From: Flavobacteriales bacterium UBA7325
Lineage (GTDB): Bacteria; Bacteroidota; Bacteroidia; Flavobacteriales_D; Crocinitomicaceae
Length of the DNA stretch: 28,513 nt
Reading direction: 5' to 3'
NCBI GenBank assembly: GCA_002471375.1
Contig: DKPV01000050.1
Span: forward strand, 1-28,513
A program made the translations under genes and the position numbers. The notes under the pieces are model-generated. The model was not told where the DNA came from and ran no database searches. It saw only the letters and a list, made by a program, of their open reading frames with translations. Below are positions 1 to 8,034 of the stretch, piece by piece. Positions within the stretch are counted from its first letter, which is position 1. Every line of letters begins with the position of its first letter.

Positions 1-1
1 C

Positions 2-58
2 GACAGGTTTAATATTGTGATGGCTCCACAAGGCCAACTCTATTATAACCGGAGTTAA
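2..58 (+). CDS. Probable C-terminal end of a gene cut by the window edge
   Basis: One frame is open from the first bases to a TAA at 56-58 and reads DRFNIVMAPQGQLYYNRS. The composition is plausible for the end of a real protein, and the following 150 bases hold no other reading frame of note. With only 18 residues visible, no family can be named. It could also be a chance open stretch. The sequence left of the window would decide this. Confidence 0.35.
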   Translation, partial: DRFNIVMAPQGQLYYNRS

Positions 59-218
59 CGAAAGTCCTTTTTCAGTTAGAAAATAGTGATTAGTTTTTTG
101 GTTGTCAGGCAATTTTTGTTTGACTATGAATCCATTTAGCGTTATAATTCTCACAATATAGCGCAGTAAGCCATTAATAATTCAAGAGTTTACACCTTCC
201 TTGCTCTCGCTTTTTGCG

Positions 219-226
219 TACTTTTG
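219..226 (+). promoter_or_regulatory. Bacteroidota -7 element (TACTTTTG)
   Basis: TACTTTTG is an exact match to the Bacteroidota -7 consensus TAnnTTTG and lies 20 bases before the ATG at 247. A TTG at 201-203 could be the -33 element, but the spacing of 15 is short. The site lies downstream of the in-frame TTG at 214, so a transcript started here would use ATG 247. Confidence 0.45.
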
Positions 227-246
227 AAGCGCTCAAAACCTTATTT

Positions 247-543
247 ATGAAGATTGCCTTATTACTAGTATCCTTAATTGGATTTGTCCAATTTGGGATT
301 TCCCAGAAAACCGTTCAATTCAGAATATCACAAGTCTATTCGAATGTTGATGATATGGATGGCTTTGGCAATGGAAACAGTGATCCTCAATGGAATCATG
401 AGATTACTGATGTCTATGGCCATAATTCCGTTGACAATACTGAGTTAGGAGGAACAAATTGACCTTTTTGGACAATGCTCAATGATCAATTTTTCTCTGA
501 AACGTATGATTGTGAAATGCCCGCGAGATATACCTATACCTGA
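247..543 (+). pseudogene. Broken secreted-protein gene, N-terminal fragment with two in-frame TGA stops
   Basis: From ATG 247 the frame encodes a clean signal peptide (MKIALLLVSLIGFVQFGISQ) and then a mature-looking extracellular segment (ISQVYSNVDDMDGFGNGNSDP and on). It stops at a TGA at 460-462. The same frame then continues for 26 sense codons, still protein-like (PFWTMLNDQFFSETYDCEMP), to a second TGA at 541-543. Twelve bases later, in the same frame, the peptidase gene begins. I recall large Bacteroidota secreted proteins with a similar opening, in which Cys follows GGTN and Trp follows the TYT-like stretch. If so, both TGA codons replace Cys and Trp codons and the rest of the gene has been deleted. 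That comparison is from memory. The 72-residue product from 247 to 462 may still be made and exported, but it has no visible function. Confidence 0.6.
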
Positions 544-555
544 ACACCAAGACTT

Positions 556-2700
556 ATGAAAACAAAAATCTATTTTATTCTAGCACTAGTTATTACTAGT
601 TGCTCTAAATCAGACGATATGATTCAAGTACCTGTTGCAAAAAAAGTCGAACATAAAATTACAACGCACGGAGATACACGTGTCGACAATTATTTCTGGA
701 TGCGCTTAAGCGATGAGCAGAAGAATGCTAAGAACCCCGACAAGCAAACACAAGATGTCATGGACTATTTAACGGCAGAAAATGAGTACTTGAAGGAGAA
801 GATGAAGCATACTGAGGGTCTTCAGACGAAACTGTATGATGAAATTGTCGGCCGAATTAAACAAGAAGATGAATCCGTTCCGGTGAAAGTAAATGGATAT
901 GTCTATTACAATCGTTTTGAGAAAGGACAAGATTATGGTTTGTATTGTCGCAAGATTGGAAATGAAGATGCAGCTGAAGAAATCATGTTAAACGGCCCTG
1001 AGTTAGCCAAAAATGAGAACTATTTCGCGATTGGAGGACAATCGATTAGTGAAAACAACGAAATCATCGCATATAGCATCGATCTGGTATCAAGACGTCA
1101 ATACACGATTCATTTCAAGAACCTCAAGACTGGTGAGGTATTATCTGATAAAATTGAAAATACAACCGGGGGCATTACTTGGGCAAATGATAACAAGACT
1201 ATCTTCTATACAAAGAAGGACCCAGTCACTTTGAGATCTTACCAAATTTACCGCCATGTGCTCGGTACGGAGACCTCAAAAGATGTTCTTGTATACGAGG
1301 AAAAGGATGATACTTTCGGCTGTTCCATCTACAAAACGAAATCAAGAAAGTATTTAATGATCAGTTGTTACCAAACGCTGTCAACGGAATATCTTTTTTT
1401 AGATGCTGATTCTCCTAACGGGGAATGGAAAGTGATTCAACCGCGGAAACGTGACCTCGAGTATTCAGTAGAGCATTTTGGAGATGATTTCTACATCATC
1501 ACGAATGATCAAGCTAAGAACTTTAGATTGATGAAAACGCCTGTGACTCAGCCAGGAATCGAGAATTGGAAGGAGGTCATCGCACATCGACCATCTGTAT
1601 ATCTTGAAGATTTGGATATTTTTAAAAATCACATGGTCGTTACAGAGCGAAAGGGAGGTTTAATCCAGTTGCGTGTTATGGCCTGGGAGAGTGATCAAGA
1701 ACACTATATACATTTTAATGATCCTGCCTATAACGCATATACATTTTCGAATCCTGAATTTGATACGGATGTGTTAAGGTATGGCTACACATCGATGAGG
1801 ACTCCACAAAGTACCTTCGATTATAATATGACCGATCGCACCCAAGAATTGAAAAAACAACAAGCGGTTCTGGGAGGGGAATTTTCAGAAGATAATTATG
1901 ACACGGAAAGAATTATGTCCACTTCGCGAGATGGTGTTGAAGTGCCAATGTCAATCGTCTACCGTAAAGGGACAAAGTTAGATGGAAATGCACCATTATT
2001 GCTGTACGCTTATGGATCGTATGGCTACTCAATGGACGCCAGTTTTAGTAGTATTCGTTTGAGCTTATTGGATAGAGGATTCATAATGGTTATCGCACAC
2101 ATTAGAGGTGGTCAAGAGATGGGCAGACATTGGTATGAAGATGGAAAGCTCTTAAAGAAAAAGAATACTTTTTACGACTTTATAGATTGTGGCAAGTTTC
2201 TCATTAAAGAAAAGTATACTTCCAGCGAACATCTCTATGCACAGGGAGGCTCAGCGGGTGGATTACTTATGGGAGCCGTGATAAATATGGCTCCAGAATT
2301 ATGGAATGGGGTTATCGCAGGCGTACCATTTGTGGATGTTATCTCGACAATGCTTGATGAGTCGATACCTCTTACCACTGGGGAGTTTGACGAGTGGGGT
2401 AATCCAAAAGATGAGGAGTATTACAAGTACATTAAATCGTATTCTCCTTATGATAATATTGAGAAAAAAGCATATCCCAACCTGCTTATTACAACAGGGT
2501 ATTGGGACAGTCAAGTGCAATATTGGGAACCTGCAAAATGGATAGCAAAACTGCGCGAATATAAAACAGACGACAATCTGCTTATAATGGATTGTAATAT
2601 GGATGTAGGACATGGGGGTGCGTCGGGCAGATTTCAACGCTATAAAGAAGTTGCTTTGGAGTACGCTTTCCTTTTAGATCTAGAAAATATCACTAACTAA
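556..2700 (+). CDS. S9 family peptidase, oligopeptidase B-like lipoprotein
   Basis: A 714-residue serine peptidase of the prolyl oligopeptidase family (S9A), closest in layout to oligopeptidase B. It cleaves short peptides, in that subfamily usually after basic residues. The N-terminus is a lipoprotein signal (ILALVITSC, lipobox Cys16), so the enzyme is probably anchored in the envelope facing the periplasm. Residues about 20-430 form the seven-bladed propeller, beginning with the typical VAKKVEHKITTHGDTRVDNYFWMR. The alpha/beta hydrolase domain follows, with nucleophile Ser566 in GGSAGG, Asp651 in GYWDSQVQYW and His686 in VGHGG, so the catalytic triad is complete. Length matches the family (about 690-720). 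It starts 12 bases after the broken upstream gene in the same frame; the lipoprotein signal supports ATG 556 as the true start. No terminator is visible after it. Family assignment is very secure; the exact substrate is not. Confidence 0.93.
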   Translation: MKTKIYFILALVITSCSKSDDMIQVPVAKKVEHKITTHGDTRVDNYFWMRLSDEQKNAKNPDKQTQDVMDYLTAENEYLKEKMKHTEGLQTKLYDEIVGRIKQEDESVPVKVNGYVYYNRFEKGQDYGLYCRKIGNEDAAEEIMLNGPELAKNENYFAIGGQSISENNEIIAYSIDLVSRRQYTIHFKNLKTGEVLSDKIENTTGGITWANDNKTIFYTKKDPVTLRSYQIYRHVLGTETSKDVLVYEEKDDTFGCSIYKTKSRKYLMISCYQTLSTEYLFLDADSPNGEWKVIQPRKRDLEYSVEHFGDDFYIITNDQAKNFRLMKTPVTQPGIENWKEVIAHRPSVYLEDLDIFKNHMVVTERKGGLIQLRVMAWESDQEHYIHFNDPAYNAYTFSNPEFDTDVLRYGYTSMRTPQSTFDYNMTDRTQELKKQQAVLGGEFSEDNYDTERIMSTSRDGVEVPMSIVYRKGTKLDGNAPLLLYAYGSYGYSMDASFSSIRLSLLDRGFIMVIAHIRGGQEMGRHWYEDGKLLKKKNTFYDFIDCGKFLIKEKYTSSEHLYAQGGSAGGLLMGAVINMAPELWNGVIAGVPFVDVISTMLDESIPLTTGEFDEWGNPKDEEYYKYIKSYSPYDNIEKKAYPNLLITTGYWDSQVQYWEPAKWIAKLREYKTDDNLLIMDCNMDVGHGGASGRFQRYKEVALEYAFLLDLENITN

Positions 2701-3094
2701 ACTATCTTGAGAATTCGCGCACATGTTGGAATCTGTTACATTGGATTTTGTGCTTTTCAGCGAGTGTATAGGGTCTACTATTTGGAGAATGGAATGTACT
2801 CAAGATTCAAAATGCCCTAGGCAAAGTGAACGACATGAAGAGCGAGACGGCAGGATTGGTATTTAAGGCAGATAGCGCAGTCGATTGTTTTGTGAATGGC
2901 TTGAAGGAGTGACACGGTGCTTGATCGTATGACAATAACCGTGAGATTTTATTTTTGTCGTAGAATGACGATTCGAAAAAGAGTTGAAAATCAAGTTATT
3001 GGCAGGGTGTAGGCTAGTTTTGTAGCTTCCGAAAATATCACACTTTTACTCTCTAGAGTTAAAAAACAATATTGATTTCAAAGAGTTAAATTCT
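2701..3094. other. Intergenic stretch without an intact gene
   Basis: About 400 bases between the peptidase stop and the promoter at 3095. It contains one possible decayed coding fragment (2772-2912, listed separately) and two isolated TAnnTTTG matches (TATTTTTG at 2950 and TAGTTTTG at 3015) that lack a well-placed TTG. No hairpin terminator, RNA gene or repeat was recognised. Confidence 0.5.
2772..2912 (+). pseudogene. Possible coding remnant, small domain, no start codon
   Basis: After an in-frame TAG at 2769-2771 there are 46 sense codons ending in TGA at 2910-2912. They read GLLFGEWNVLKIQNALGKVN, then DMKSETAGLVFKADSAVDCF and VNGLKE. The amphipathic pattern looks like real protein and faintly resembles a heavy-metal-associated (HMA) fold, in which a CxxC site would be expected before the KIQNALGKV helix. 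The cysteines are absent. There is no start codon and the frame is closed upstream. This may be the tail of a deleted gene or a chance open frame; the HMA idea is weak. Confidence 0.22.
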
Positions 3095-3102
3095 TACTTT
3101 TG
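3072..3102 (+). promoter_or_regulatory. Bacteroidota promoter for the PKD surface protein
   Basis: TTG at 3072-3074 and TACTTTTG at 3095-3102 are separated by exactly 20 bases, an ideal match to the Bacteroidota -33/-7 promoter. Transcription should start near 3108-3110, leaving an untranslated leader of about 120 bases before ATG 3230. No riboswitch fold was recognised in the leader. Confidence 0.7.
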
Positions 3103-3229
3103 AGCTAGTTTTTCACGTCAAAAAAATATGTGACTCAAAAAGGCAACCCCTCACAAGGTTAATCGTTTTGTATACAGCCACATAGTTCTTTTAACGGTGG
3201 AGCAGATTATTTACGACCAATATACTACA

Positions 3230-6200
3230 ATGATAACAACACGACTACTCAAACACACAGGCGCTCTAATGATTGCGCTGTTCTTTTCACTCAACGCCTT
3301 CTCGCACTCTGTGCAAGTACAATATTGTGTTAGTTGTAATGGTGACCTTAGAATTTGGATTGAGCACTGGCATGGTACGGCTAGTCCTAGTTCTACTACC
3401 ATGACAATAAGCCTAAACATTAATGGTGTTACGACTACACAGACGTCTGCACCAGGAGGTGGAGTTGTAAATACTCCATCTGCTGCATTGCCTGGCTGTT
3501 CTACGCCGATCACTTATGTTACAGGTTGTCCAGGTGACCAGAACACGTATGACGATTGGGTTTTTTATGATTTTAATGGCCTCCCACCAGGAGTACCTAT
3601 TACATTTACGATTATTAGTGGTAACTCTGCATTTACGCAAGATGGTTGTAACATGTTCCCATTGGCGGTTACGTTCACACTTGGAACTATATTTGGAGCT
3701 GGTATCGATCAAAACCTTTGCGAAGGTCAGGCGTCAACAGCAATTCCATTTGCTCTCGGTTCAACATGGTCGAACAGTAATCCAGCAATTGGACTGCCAG
3801 CAACTGGATCAGGACCAATTCCATCATTCTTACCTGTAGGACCTCCTGGAACTACGTCGACTGTTTCTTTTGTTAATAGCTGCGATTCAGGATCATTTAC
3901 TTATACTATAATGCCGGTACCAGTCTCTGGATTTACTGTAGAGTCGAATGGAGCACCAGCACTGGGTATTTGCGAAGGAAGCACATTTGACTTTATCAAT
4001 TCCTCTACCATGGTCGCCCCCTATACCATAACGGATTGGCTGTGGGACTTTGGTGATGGGAATTCCTCCACGGCACAGGACCCCTCTCATACATATGCCG
4101 CTCCCGGCACTTACAATGTAACCCTGGGCGCCGTCTCAGATTCGGGATGCGTGGATAATTTCACGCAAGTTGTTACTGTCGCTCCTTTCCCCGTCGTCGC
4201 CTTTACCGCGCCCGACGAGTGCCAGAACACTATGACAAATTTTACGGATGCGACTGTTTTGGGTGCTGGTGTCATTAATACTTGGCAATGGGACCTAGGA
4301 GACGGAACGACTTCAGGACTTCAAAGTCCAACACATCAATACGGTGCTACAGGAGCATATACTGTTCAACTTATCGTTACTTCAGATTTAGGCTGTGTTG
4401 ATTCAGTTAGTCAAGTAACTAACGTTTATGAAGTGCCTGTTGCTAATTTTACGCCAACTGGTGGTTGTGCAGTTGATCCTGCAACATTCGTTGATTTAAG
4501 CACAATTTCAGCAGGACCGTTGACTTGGGAATGGGATTTCGGTGATATGTCTGGAACCTCATTAGTTCAGAGCCCTTCATACACCTATGCTGTTGGGGGT
4601 ACTTATCAGGTTGAATTGACTGTAGAGTCTGCAAATGGGTGTAGAGATTCATTGACACTTCCTGTTACTATGTTCGATACGCCAATAGCGAGTTTTACAG
4701 CTCCTGATGATTGTTACTATGAAACAACAATCTTTACGGATAATTCTTCTGTGGGTGTTATCTCATGGATCTGGGATTTTGGAGATGGAAACACTTCAAC
4801 TGCAACGAATCCTACGCACGATTATGCGGCAGATGGTACTTATAATGTTACTTTAATCGTGGATGGTCCAGGAACATCTTGTTCTGATACCGTAACGCAA
4901 GTTATTACACGTTACCCTCAACCAAGTGCTGATTTTACAACTGCCGATGTTTGTTTAGAAGATGCAGCTTCGTTTACTGATTTATCGACGATAAATGCTC
5001 CTGGAATTTTAACAGGTTGGGATTGGGACTTTGGTGACTTCACTGGATCTACAGCTCAAAATGAAACTCACCTCTTTCCGACTGAAGGGACATATGACGT
5101 AAATCTTCTTTCGACTTCTTCCTTCGGATGTATTCACGATACAACGATATCTATTACAATTCATCCTATGCCGATACCTGCCTTCACCGCAAGTTCAGTT
5201 TGTGTGAATGAGCCTTCAACAGTCTTTACAGATGCTTCGACAATTTCATCGGGTGCAATTGTGCAATGGGATTGGCTATTTGGAGATGGAAACTCATCTA
5301 CACTTGTGAACCCAACTCATGAATATTTGAGCGATGGGAATTACAATGCAGAATTAACACTTACCTCAGATTTTAACTGTGTTAGTTCAATTTCAGAGAC
5401 AGTAATTGTTTTTGAAAAGCCAACAGCTAATTTCACGAGTTCATTAACTAAGATTTGTAATCCTGATACGATTCAATTTACTGACTTGTCTACATCTGCT
5501 TCGAGTTTGATTGTAGAGTGGGATTGGGATTTTGGAACTGGTACTACTAGCGATGAGCAGAATCCAAATCCATTGTTCAGTAATTATTCTGAGCTTATAG
5601 ACTATTTCGATATTGAATTAATTGCAACGAACAGCTATGGATGTAAGGATACGATGTTCATGGCGGATTACATTGCCGTGGTTCCGCAGCCAGTTGCGGC
5701 ATTCACATACTCGCCAGGAATGGTGAACGTTCTTGAGCCGGAAGTAACATTCAATAACCTATCTGATTACGCTGTAACGTATGACTGGGACTTTGGTGAT
5801 GGTAGTTTCCCATCTATTGAAGAAAATCCAATCCATCAATATACTTGGGATGGAGGTGAATATGATGTTACCTTAATTGCCTACAGCATTGATAATGGAT
5901 TCTGTTCTGACACGGTGACGCAAACGATTGTTATTAATGAAGTGTTAATTTATTATGTTCCAAATGCATTCACACCGGATGGGGATGCATACAATAATAC
6001 CTTCCAGCCGATATTTTCAACTGGATTCGATCCATTCAACTACCACTTATCCATCTACAACCGATGGGGAGAAGTTATCTTCGAATCATATGATGCTGAA
6101 TTTGGATGGGATGGAACATACAGAAATGGTGAATTAGCACCAGATGGTGTCTATACTTGGAACATTGATTTCAAAGAGACACTTACAGATGAACGTCATT

Positions 6201-6232
6201 CTAAACAAGGACACTTCTCTCTGATCAAGTAA
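3230..6232 (+). CDS. Large surface protein, eight PKD repeats and type B T9SS sorting domain
   Basis: A secreted, adhesin-like surface protein of 1000 residues from ATG 3230. A GTG at 3197 is in frame, but ATG 3230 places a good signal peptide at the N-terminus (hydrophobic run ALMIALFFSLNAFSHS). After a unique N-terminal region of about 240 residues come eight PKD beta-sandwich repeats, each with a variant of WDFGDG: DWLWDFGDG, TWQWDLGDG, TWEWDFGD, SWIWDFGDG, GWDWDFGD, QWDWLFGDG, EWDWDFGTG, TYDWDFGDG (residues about 260-900). The last 90 residues (VPNAFTPDGDAYNNTFQPIF, YNRWGEVIFES, WDGTYRNGELAPDGVYTW) are a type B T9SS sorting domain, known as the gliding motility-associated C-terminal domain. 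This predicts export across the outer membrane and attachment to the surface. It is transcribed from its own promoter and has no PorP/SprF neighbour. The first PKD repeat is notably GC-richer than the rest. The ligand is unknown. Confidence 0.92.
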   Translation: MITTRLLKHTGALMIALFFSLNAFSHSVQVQYCVSCNGDLRIWIEHWHGTASPSSTTMTISLNINGVTTTQTSAPGGGVVNTPSAALPGCSTPITYVTGCPGDQNTYDDWVFYDFNGLPPGVPITFTIISGNSAFTQDGCNMFPLAVTFTLGTIFGAGIDQNLCEGQASTAIPFALGSTWSNSNPAIGLPATGSGPIPSFLPVGPPGTTSTVSFVNSCDSGSFTYTIMPVPVSGFTVESNGAPALGICEGSTFDFINSSTMVAPYTITDWLWDFGDGNSSTAQDPSHTYAAPGTYNVTLGAVSDSGCVDNFTQVVTVAPFPVVAFTAPDECQNTMTNFTDATVLGAGVINTWQWDLGDGTTSGLQSPTHQYGATGAYTVQLIVTSDLGCVDSVSQVTNVYEVPVANFTPTGGCAVDPATFVDLSTISAGPLTWEWDFGDMSGTSLVQSPSYTYAVGGTYQVELTVESANGCRDSLTLPVTMFDTPIASFTAPDDCYYETTIFTDNSSVGVISWIWDFGDGNTSTATNPTHDYAADGTYNVTLIVDGPGTSCSDTVTQVITRYPQPSADFTTADVCLEDAASFTDLSTINAPGILTGWDWDFGDFTGSTAQNETHLFPTEGTYDVNLLSTSSFGCIHDTTISITIHPMPIPAFTASSVCVNEPSTVFTDASTISSGAIVQWDWLFGDGNSSTLVNPTHEYLSDGNYNAELTLTSDFNCVSSISETVIVFEKPTANFTSSLTKICNPDTIQFTDLSTSASSLIVEWDWDFGTGTTSDEQNPNPLFSNYSELIDYFDIELIATNSYGCKDTMFMADYIAVVPQPVAAFTYSPGMVNVLEPEVTFNNLSDYAVTYDWDFGDGSFPSIEENPIHQYTWDGGEYDVTLIAYSIDNGFCSDTVTQTIVINEVLIYYVPNAFTPDGDAYNNTFQPIFSTGFDPFNYHLSIYNRWGEVIFESYDAEFGWDGTYRNGELAPDGVYTWNIDFKETLTDERHSKQGHFSLIK

Positions 6233-6371
6233 CTAACTTGTTATCGACATATTAAAATTGAAAGTCAATGGTCTCAACTGGGATCAGGCTTTTGGTGAAA
6301 CAATATATTTCGATAAGCGTGTAGATGGATGCAAATATGATTGCTAGCCATTTCAAATTACTAGCTTTTAT

Positions 6372-6659
6372 TCAAATCGAGAGCATCAATGGAATGCTAA
6401 GCAGGACCAACCTGATTAGTTTGCTCAGCCATTGAGTGGAATCATAGATATCGTAATTTCCATTTGAATCCACAACTATTTGAATAGCTAACCAAACGAT
6501 GGAATCGATGAACATAAATGTAACGGAAATAAAAGCGACAAGTTGATGTCGATCCAAATTTACGGTCTTGAACCTAAGCGATTTTTCGCAGCTCGAGCAG
6601 AAATCATCAAGATCATCGATTGTATTAGAGCAAGAATTACATGTAAGTTGTCCATTCAT
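6372..6659 (-). CDS. Small zinc-ribbon membrane protein, unknown function
   Basis: A 95-residue protein from the ATG at 6659; an in-frame TTG five codons upstream is less likely. It opens with a compact zinc-ribbon: CNSC, then 11 residues, then CSSC. Two hydrophobic segments follow (LVAFISVTFMFIDSIVWLAI and LIRLVLLSIPLMLSI), separated by a short polar loop. The design, a cytosolic double-CxxC ribbon on a two-pass membrane anchor, is common in small bacterial proteins of unknown role. It lies alone on the minus strand between two plus-strand genes, and no exact TAnnTTTG promoter was found upstream. The four correctly spaced cysteines followed by hydrophobic segments make a chance frame unlikely. 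Confidence 0.65.
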   Translation of the reverse strand: MNGQLTCNSCSNTIDDLDDFCSSCEKSLRFKTVNLDRHQLVAFISVTFMFIDSIVWLAIQIVVDSNGNYDIYDSTQWLSKLIRLVLLSIPLMLSI

Positions 6660-6802
6660 AAATCGAAAGCACAAAAAAATAATCCAAGCTATAAAAGCCC
6701 AACAGTCTGCAGATTAGCTTAAGGGGAAAAGTATTTTTCACCTTTGGATTAAACCTTTCTGAAGATGATATGTCCAATACTCGTGACTTAAAAATTAGAA
6801 TT

Positions 6803-7738
6803 ATGAAAAAGACAAGCTTATTACTTATTATGATGTCCGCTTTTAATTTCGCATTTGCGCAAGAAGCTGACTCGACGGGATTAGAAGGAGACAACCTCGA
6901 TTTGAATGGGGTACTCGAGTTATTTAAAGATTCAAAAGACATTGAGGATTTTGAAAAACAGCTGAACTCAGAATCAAATGGAGTAAATAATCTCGATTTG
7001 GACGAGGATGGTGAAGTTGATTATATCAGAGTTGTTGATCACGCCGATAGCAATGCACATTCATTTGCACTCCAAGTACCAGTGAGTGAATCTGAAGCTC
7101 AAGATGTGGCAGTAATCGAAGTAGAAGAAGTTGACGATGAAACCGTGAACCTTCAAGTAATCGGAGATTCTGAGTTATATGGAGATGATTATATGATTGA
7201 GCCTGCTGATGAGAAAAATTCAGCGATCGTTGTAAATGTTCGAACATGGAGACCAATTCGTCATGTGTACGGACCTAAATACGTAACATATGTTTCTCCT
7301 TGGAGGTATCGTCATCATCCTAGATGGTTTAGACCATGGAGACGGGTTACATGGGCGGTTTATTACCCAAGAGTGCGCAGATACCATAGACCTTATTACC
7401 GCCGCACATATGTAAGAAGATGTCATGTAGCGCACAGACATTACAGAAGACATCATGTACATTCCATTACATTTCATGGACATCACCATCACAAGCATGC
7501 GGCATACAAAGCGAAGAAAAAGAAGCAAGCTGGCCATAATCATGGTAACAACCCAAATCATGGCCTTAATGTAGGGACCAAAAAGAAAGGTGGAAAGAAA
7601 AGGAAAGGAGGCAAGGCAAATCGCCCTCAATCAAAGAAGAAAAGACCGGGTCAAACTAAGTCAGTGACACCAACTAAGCGTCCAGGAGCTGTTAAAAAGA
7701 ATGGTTCAGGCCGTGCTGGAGGTAAGAAGAGAAGTTAG
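6803..7738 (+). CDS. Exported protein with acidic N-half and very basic His/Arg/Lys tail
   Basis: From ATG 6803 the product has 311 residues; an in-frame ATG at 6770 would bury the signal peptide behind 11 extra residues. The signal is MKKTSLLLIMMSAFNFAFAQ. The mature N-terminal part (to about residue 140) is strongly acidic. It begins with DLNGVLELFKDSKDIEDFEK and includes NLDLDEDGEVDYIRVVD, a DxDxDG run resembling a calcium-binding EF-hand/dockerin loop. After about residue 150 the charge flips: first a Tyr/Arg/His-rich stretch (WRRVTWAVYYPRVRRYHRPY, then HGHHHHKH), then a low-complexity Lys/Gly/Arg tail (KKKGGKKRKGGKANRP to KKRS). I recall similar acidic N-terminal domains in many Bacteroidota hypothetical proteins but know no function. 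The tail could bind nucleic acid, anionic polysaccharide or metal; that is inference. It is followed by a strong terminator. Confidence 0.8.
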   Translation: MKKTSLLLIMMSAFNFAFAQEADSTGLEGDNLDLNGVLELFKDSKDIEDFEKQLNSESNGVNNLDLDEDGEVDYIRVVDHADSNAHSFALQVPVSESEAQDVAVIEVEEVDDETVNLQVIGDSELYGDDYMIEPADEKNSAIVVNVRTWRPIRHVYGPKYVTYVSPWRYRHHPRWFRPWRRVTWAVYYPRVRRYHRPYYRRTYVRRCHVAHRHYRRHHVHSITFHGHHHHKHAAYKAKKKKQAGHNHGNNPNHGLNVGTKKKGGKKRKGGKANRPQSKKKRPGQTKSVTPTKRPGAVKKNGSGRAGGKKRS

Positions 7739-7760
7739 TCAATTTTCTAAATACGATATG

Positions 7761-7794
7761 AAAAAAAGGCATCCCAATCGGGGTGCCTTTTTTC
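7761..7794. terminator. Bidirectional rho-independent terminator
   Basis: An A-run, then GGCATCCC, loop AATC, GGGGTGCC, then TTTTTT. The eight-base-pair stem contains one G-T pair and is flanked by A and T runs on opposite sides, so it works in both directions. It sits between the convergent basic-tail gene (+) and the 73-residue gene (-). Confidence 0.88.
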
Positions 7795-7812
7795 AATACA
7801 TAGTTGATAGAG

Positions 7813-8034
7813 TTAATTCATTGATTTATTGCGATTGAGTATCATTGATACTAGTACCACAATAAGGAATATCCAAGGCGCTCCATGCATGAACAAGTCG
7901 AACCAATCAATAGCAGGCATCGGTCTACCATGCCATAGGTTCATGATTTGCTTCCAAATATGAGGTTCCGGTGTAAAAGGCGCTAAGCCTAATGCTAAGG
8001 ATGCTATTACAGCAAGTTTAAGATGTTTTTTCAT
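7813..8034 (-). CDS. Small membrane protein, third gene of the rhodanese/hydroxylase operon
   Basis: A 73-residue protein of unknown function. The N-terminus is a signal-like hydrophobic segment (LKLAVIASLALGLAPF). A short polar region (HIWKQIMNLWHGRPMPAIDW) and a second hydrophobic segment (APWIFLIVVLVSMIL) follow, with a basic C-terminus (NRNKSMN). Two membrane passes, or a cleaved signal plus one pass, are likely. Its ATG overlaps the stop of the upstream hydroxylase gene in a TAATG arrangement, which points to translational coupling. It therefore probably works with the hydroxylase. No homologous family was recognised. Confidence 0.75.
   Translation of the reverse strand: MKKHLKLAVIASLALGLAPFTPEPHIWKQIMNLWHGRPMPAIDWFDLFMHGAPWIFLIVVLVSMILNRNKSMN

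Noticed and set aside
247..543. TGA recoding (selenocysteine or TGA read as Trp) in the broken secreted gene
   Set aside because: No hairpin of the SECIS type was seen after the TGA codons. Other genes in the window use TGA as their normal stop, so plain decay is simpler.
2950..3022. Two more TAnnTTTG matches (TATTTTTG at 2950, TAGTTTTG at 3015) as promoters
   Set aside because: Neither has a TTG at 17-23 bases upstream, while the site at 3072-3102 has ideal spacing for the same gene.
4010..5960. Regular repeats considered as a CRISPR or tandem DNA repeat
   Set aside because: The periodicity is at protein level (PKD domains of about 80-90 residues). DNA identity between units is low.
6637..6942. 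Minus-strand open frame of 101 codons
   Set aside because: It overlaps the well-supported exported protein gene at 6803 and reads as the complement of its signal peptide and acidic region.
7220..7630. Minus-strand open frame of 136 codons
   Set aside because: It lies wholly inside the basic-tail gene on the other strand. Its Met/Ser/Val-rich product is the expected mirror of His/Arg codons and shows no domain.
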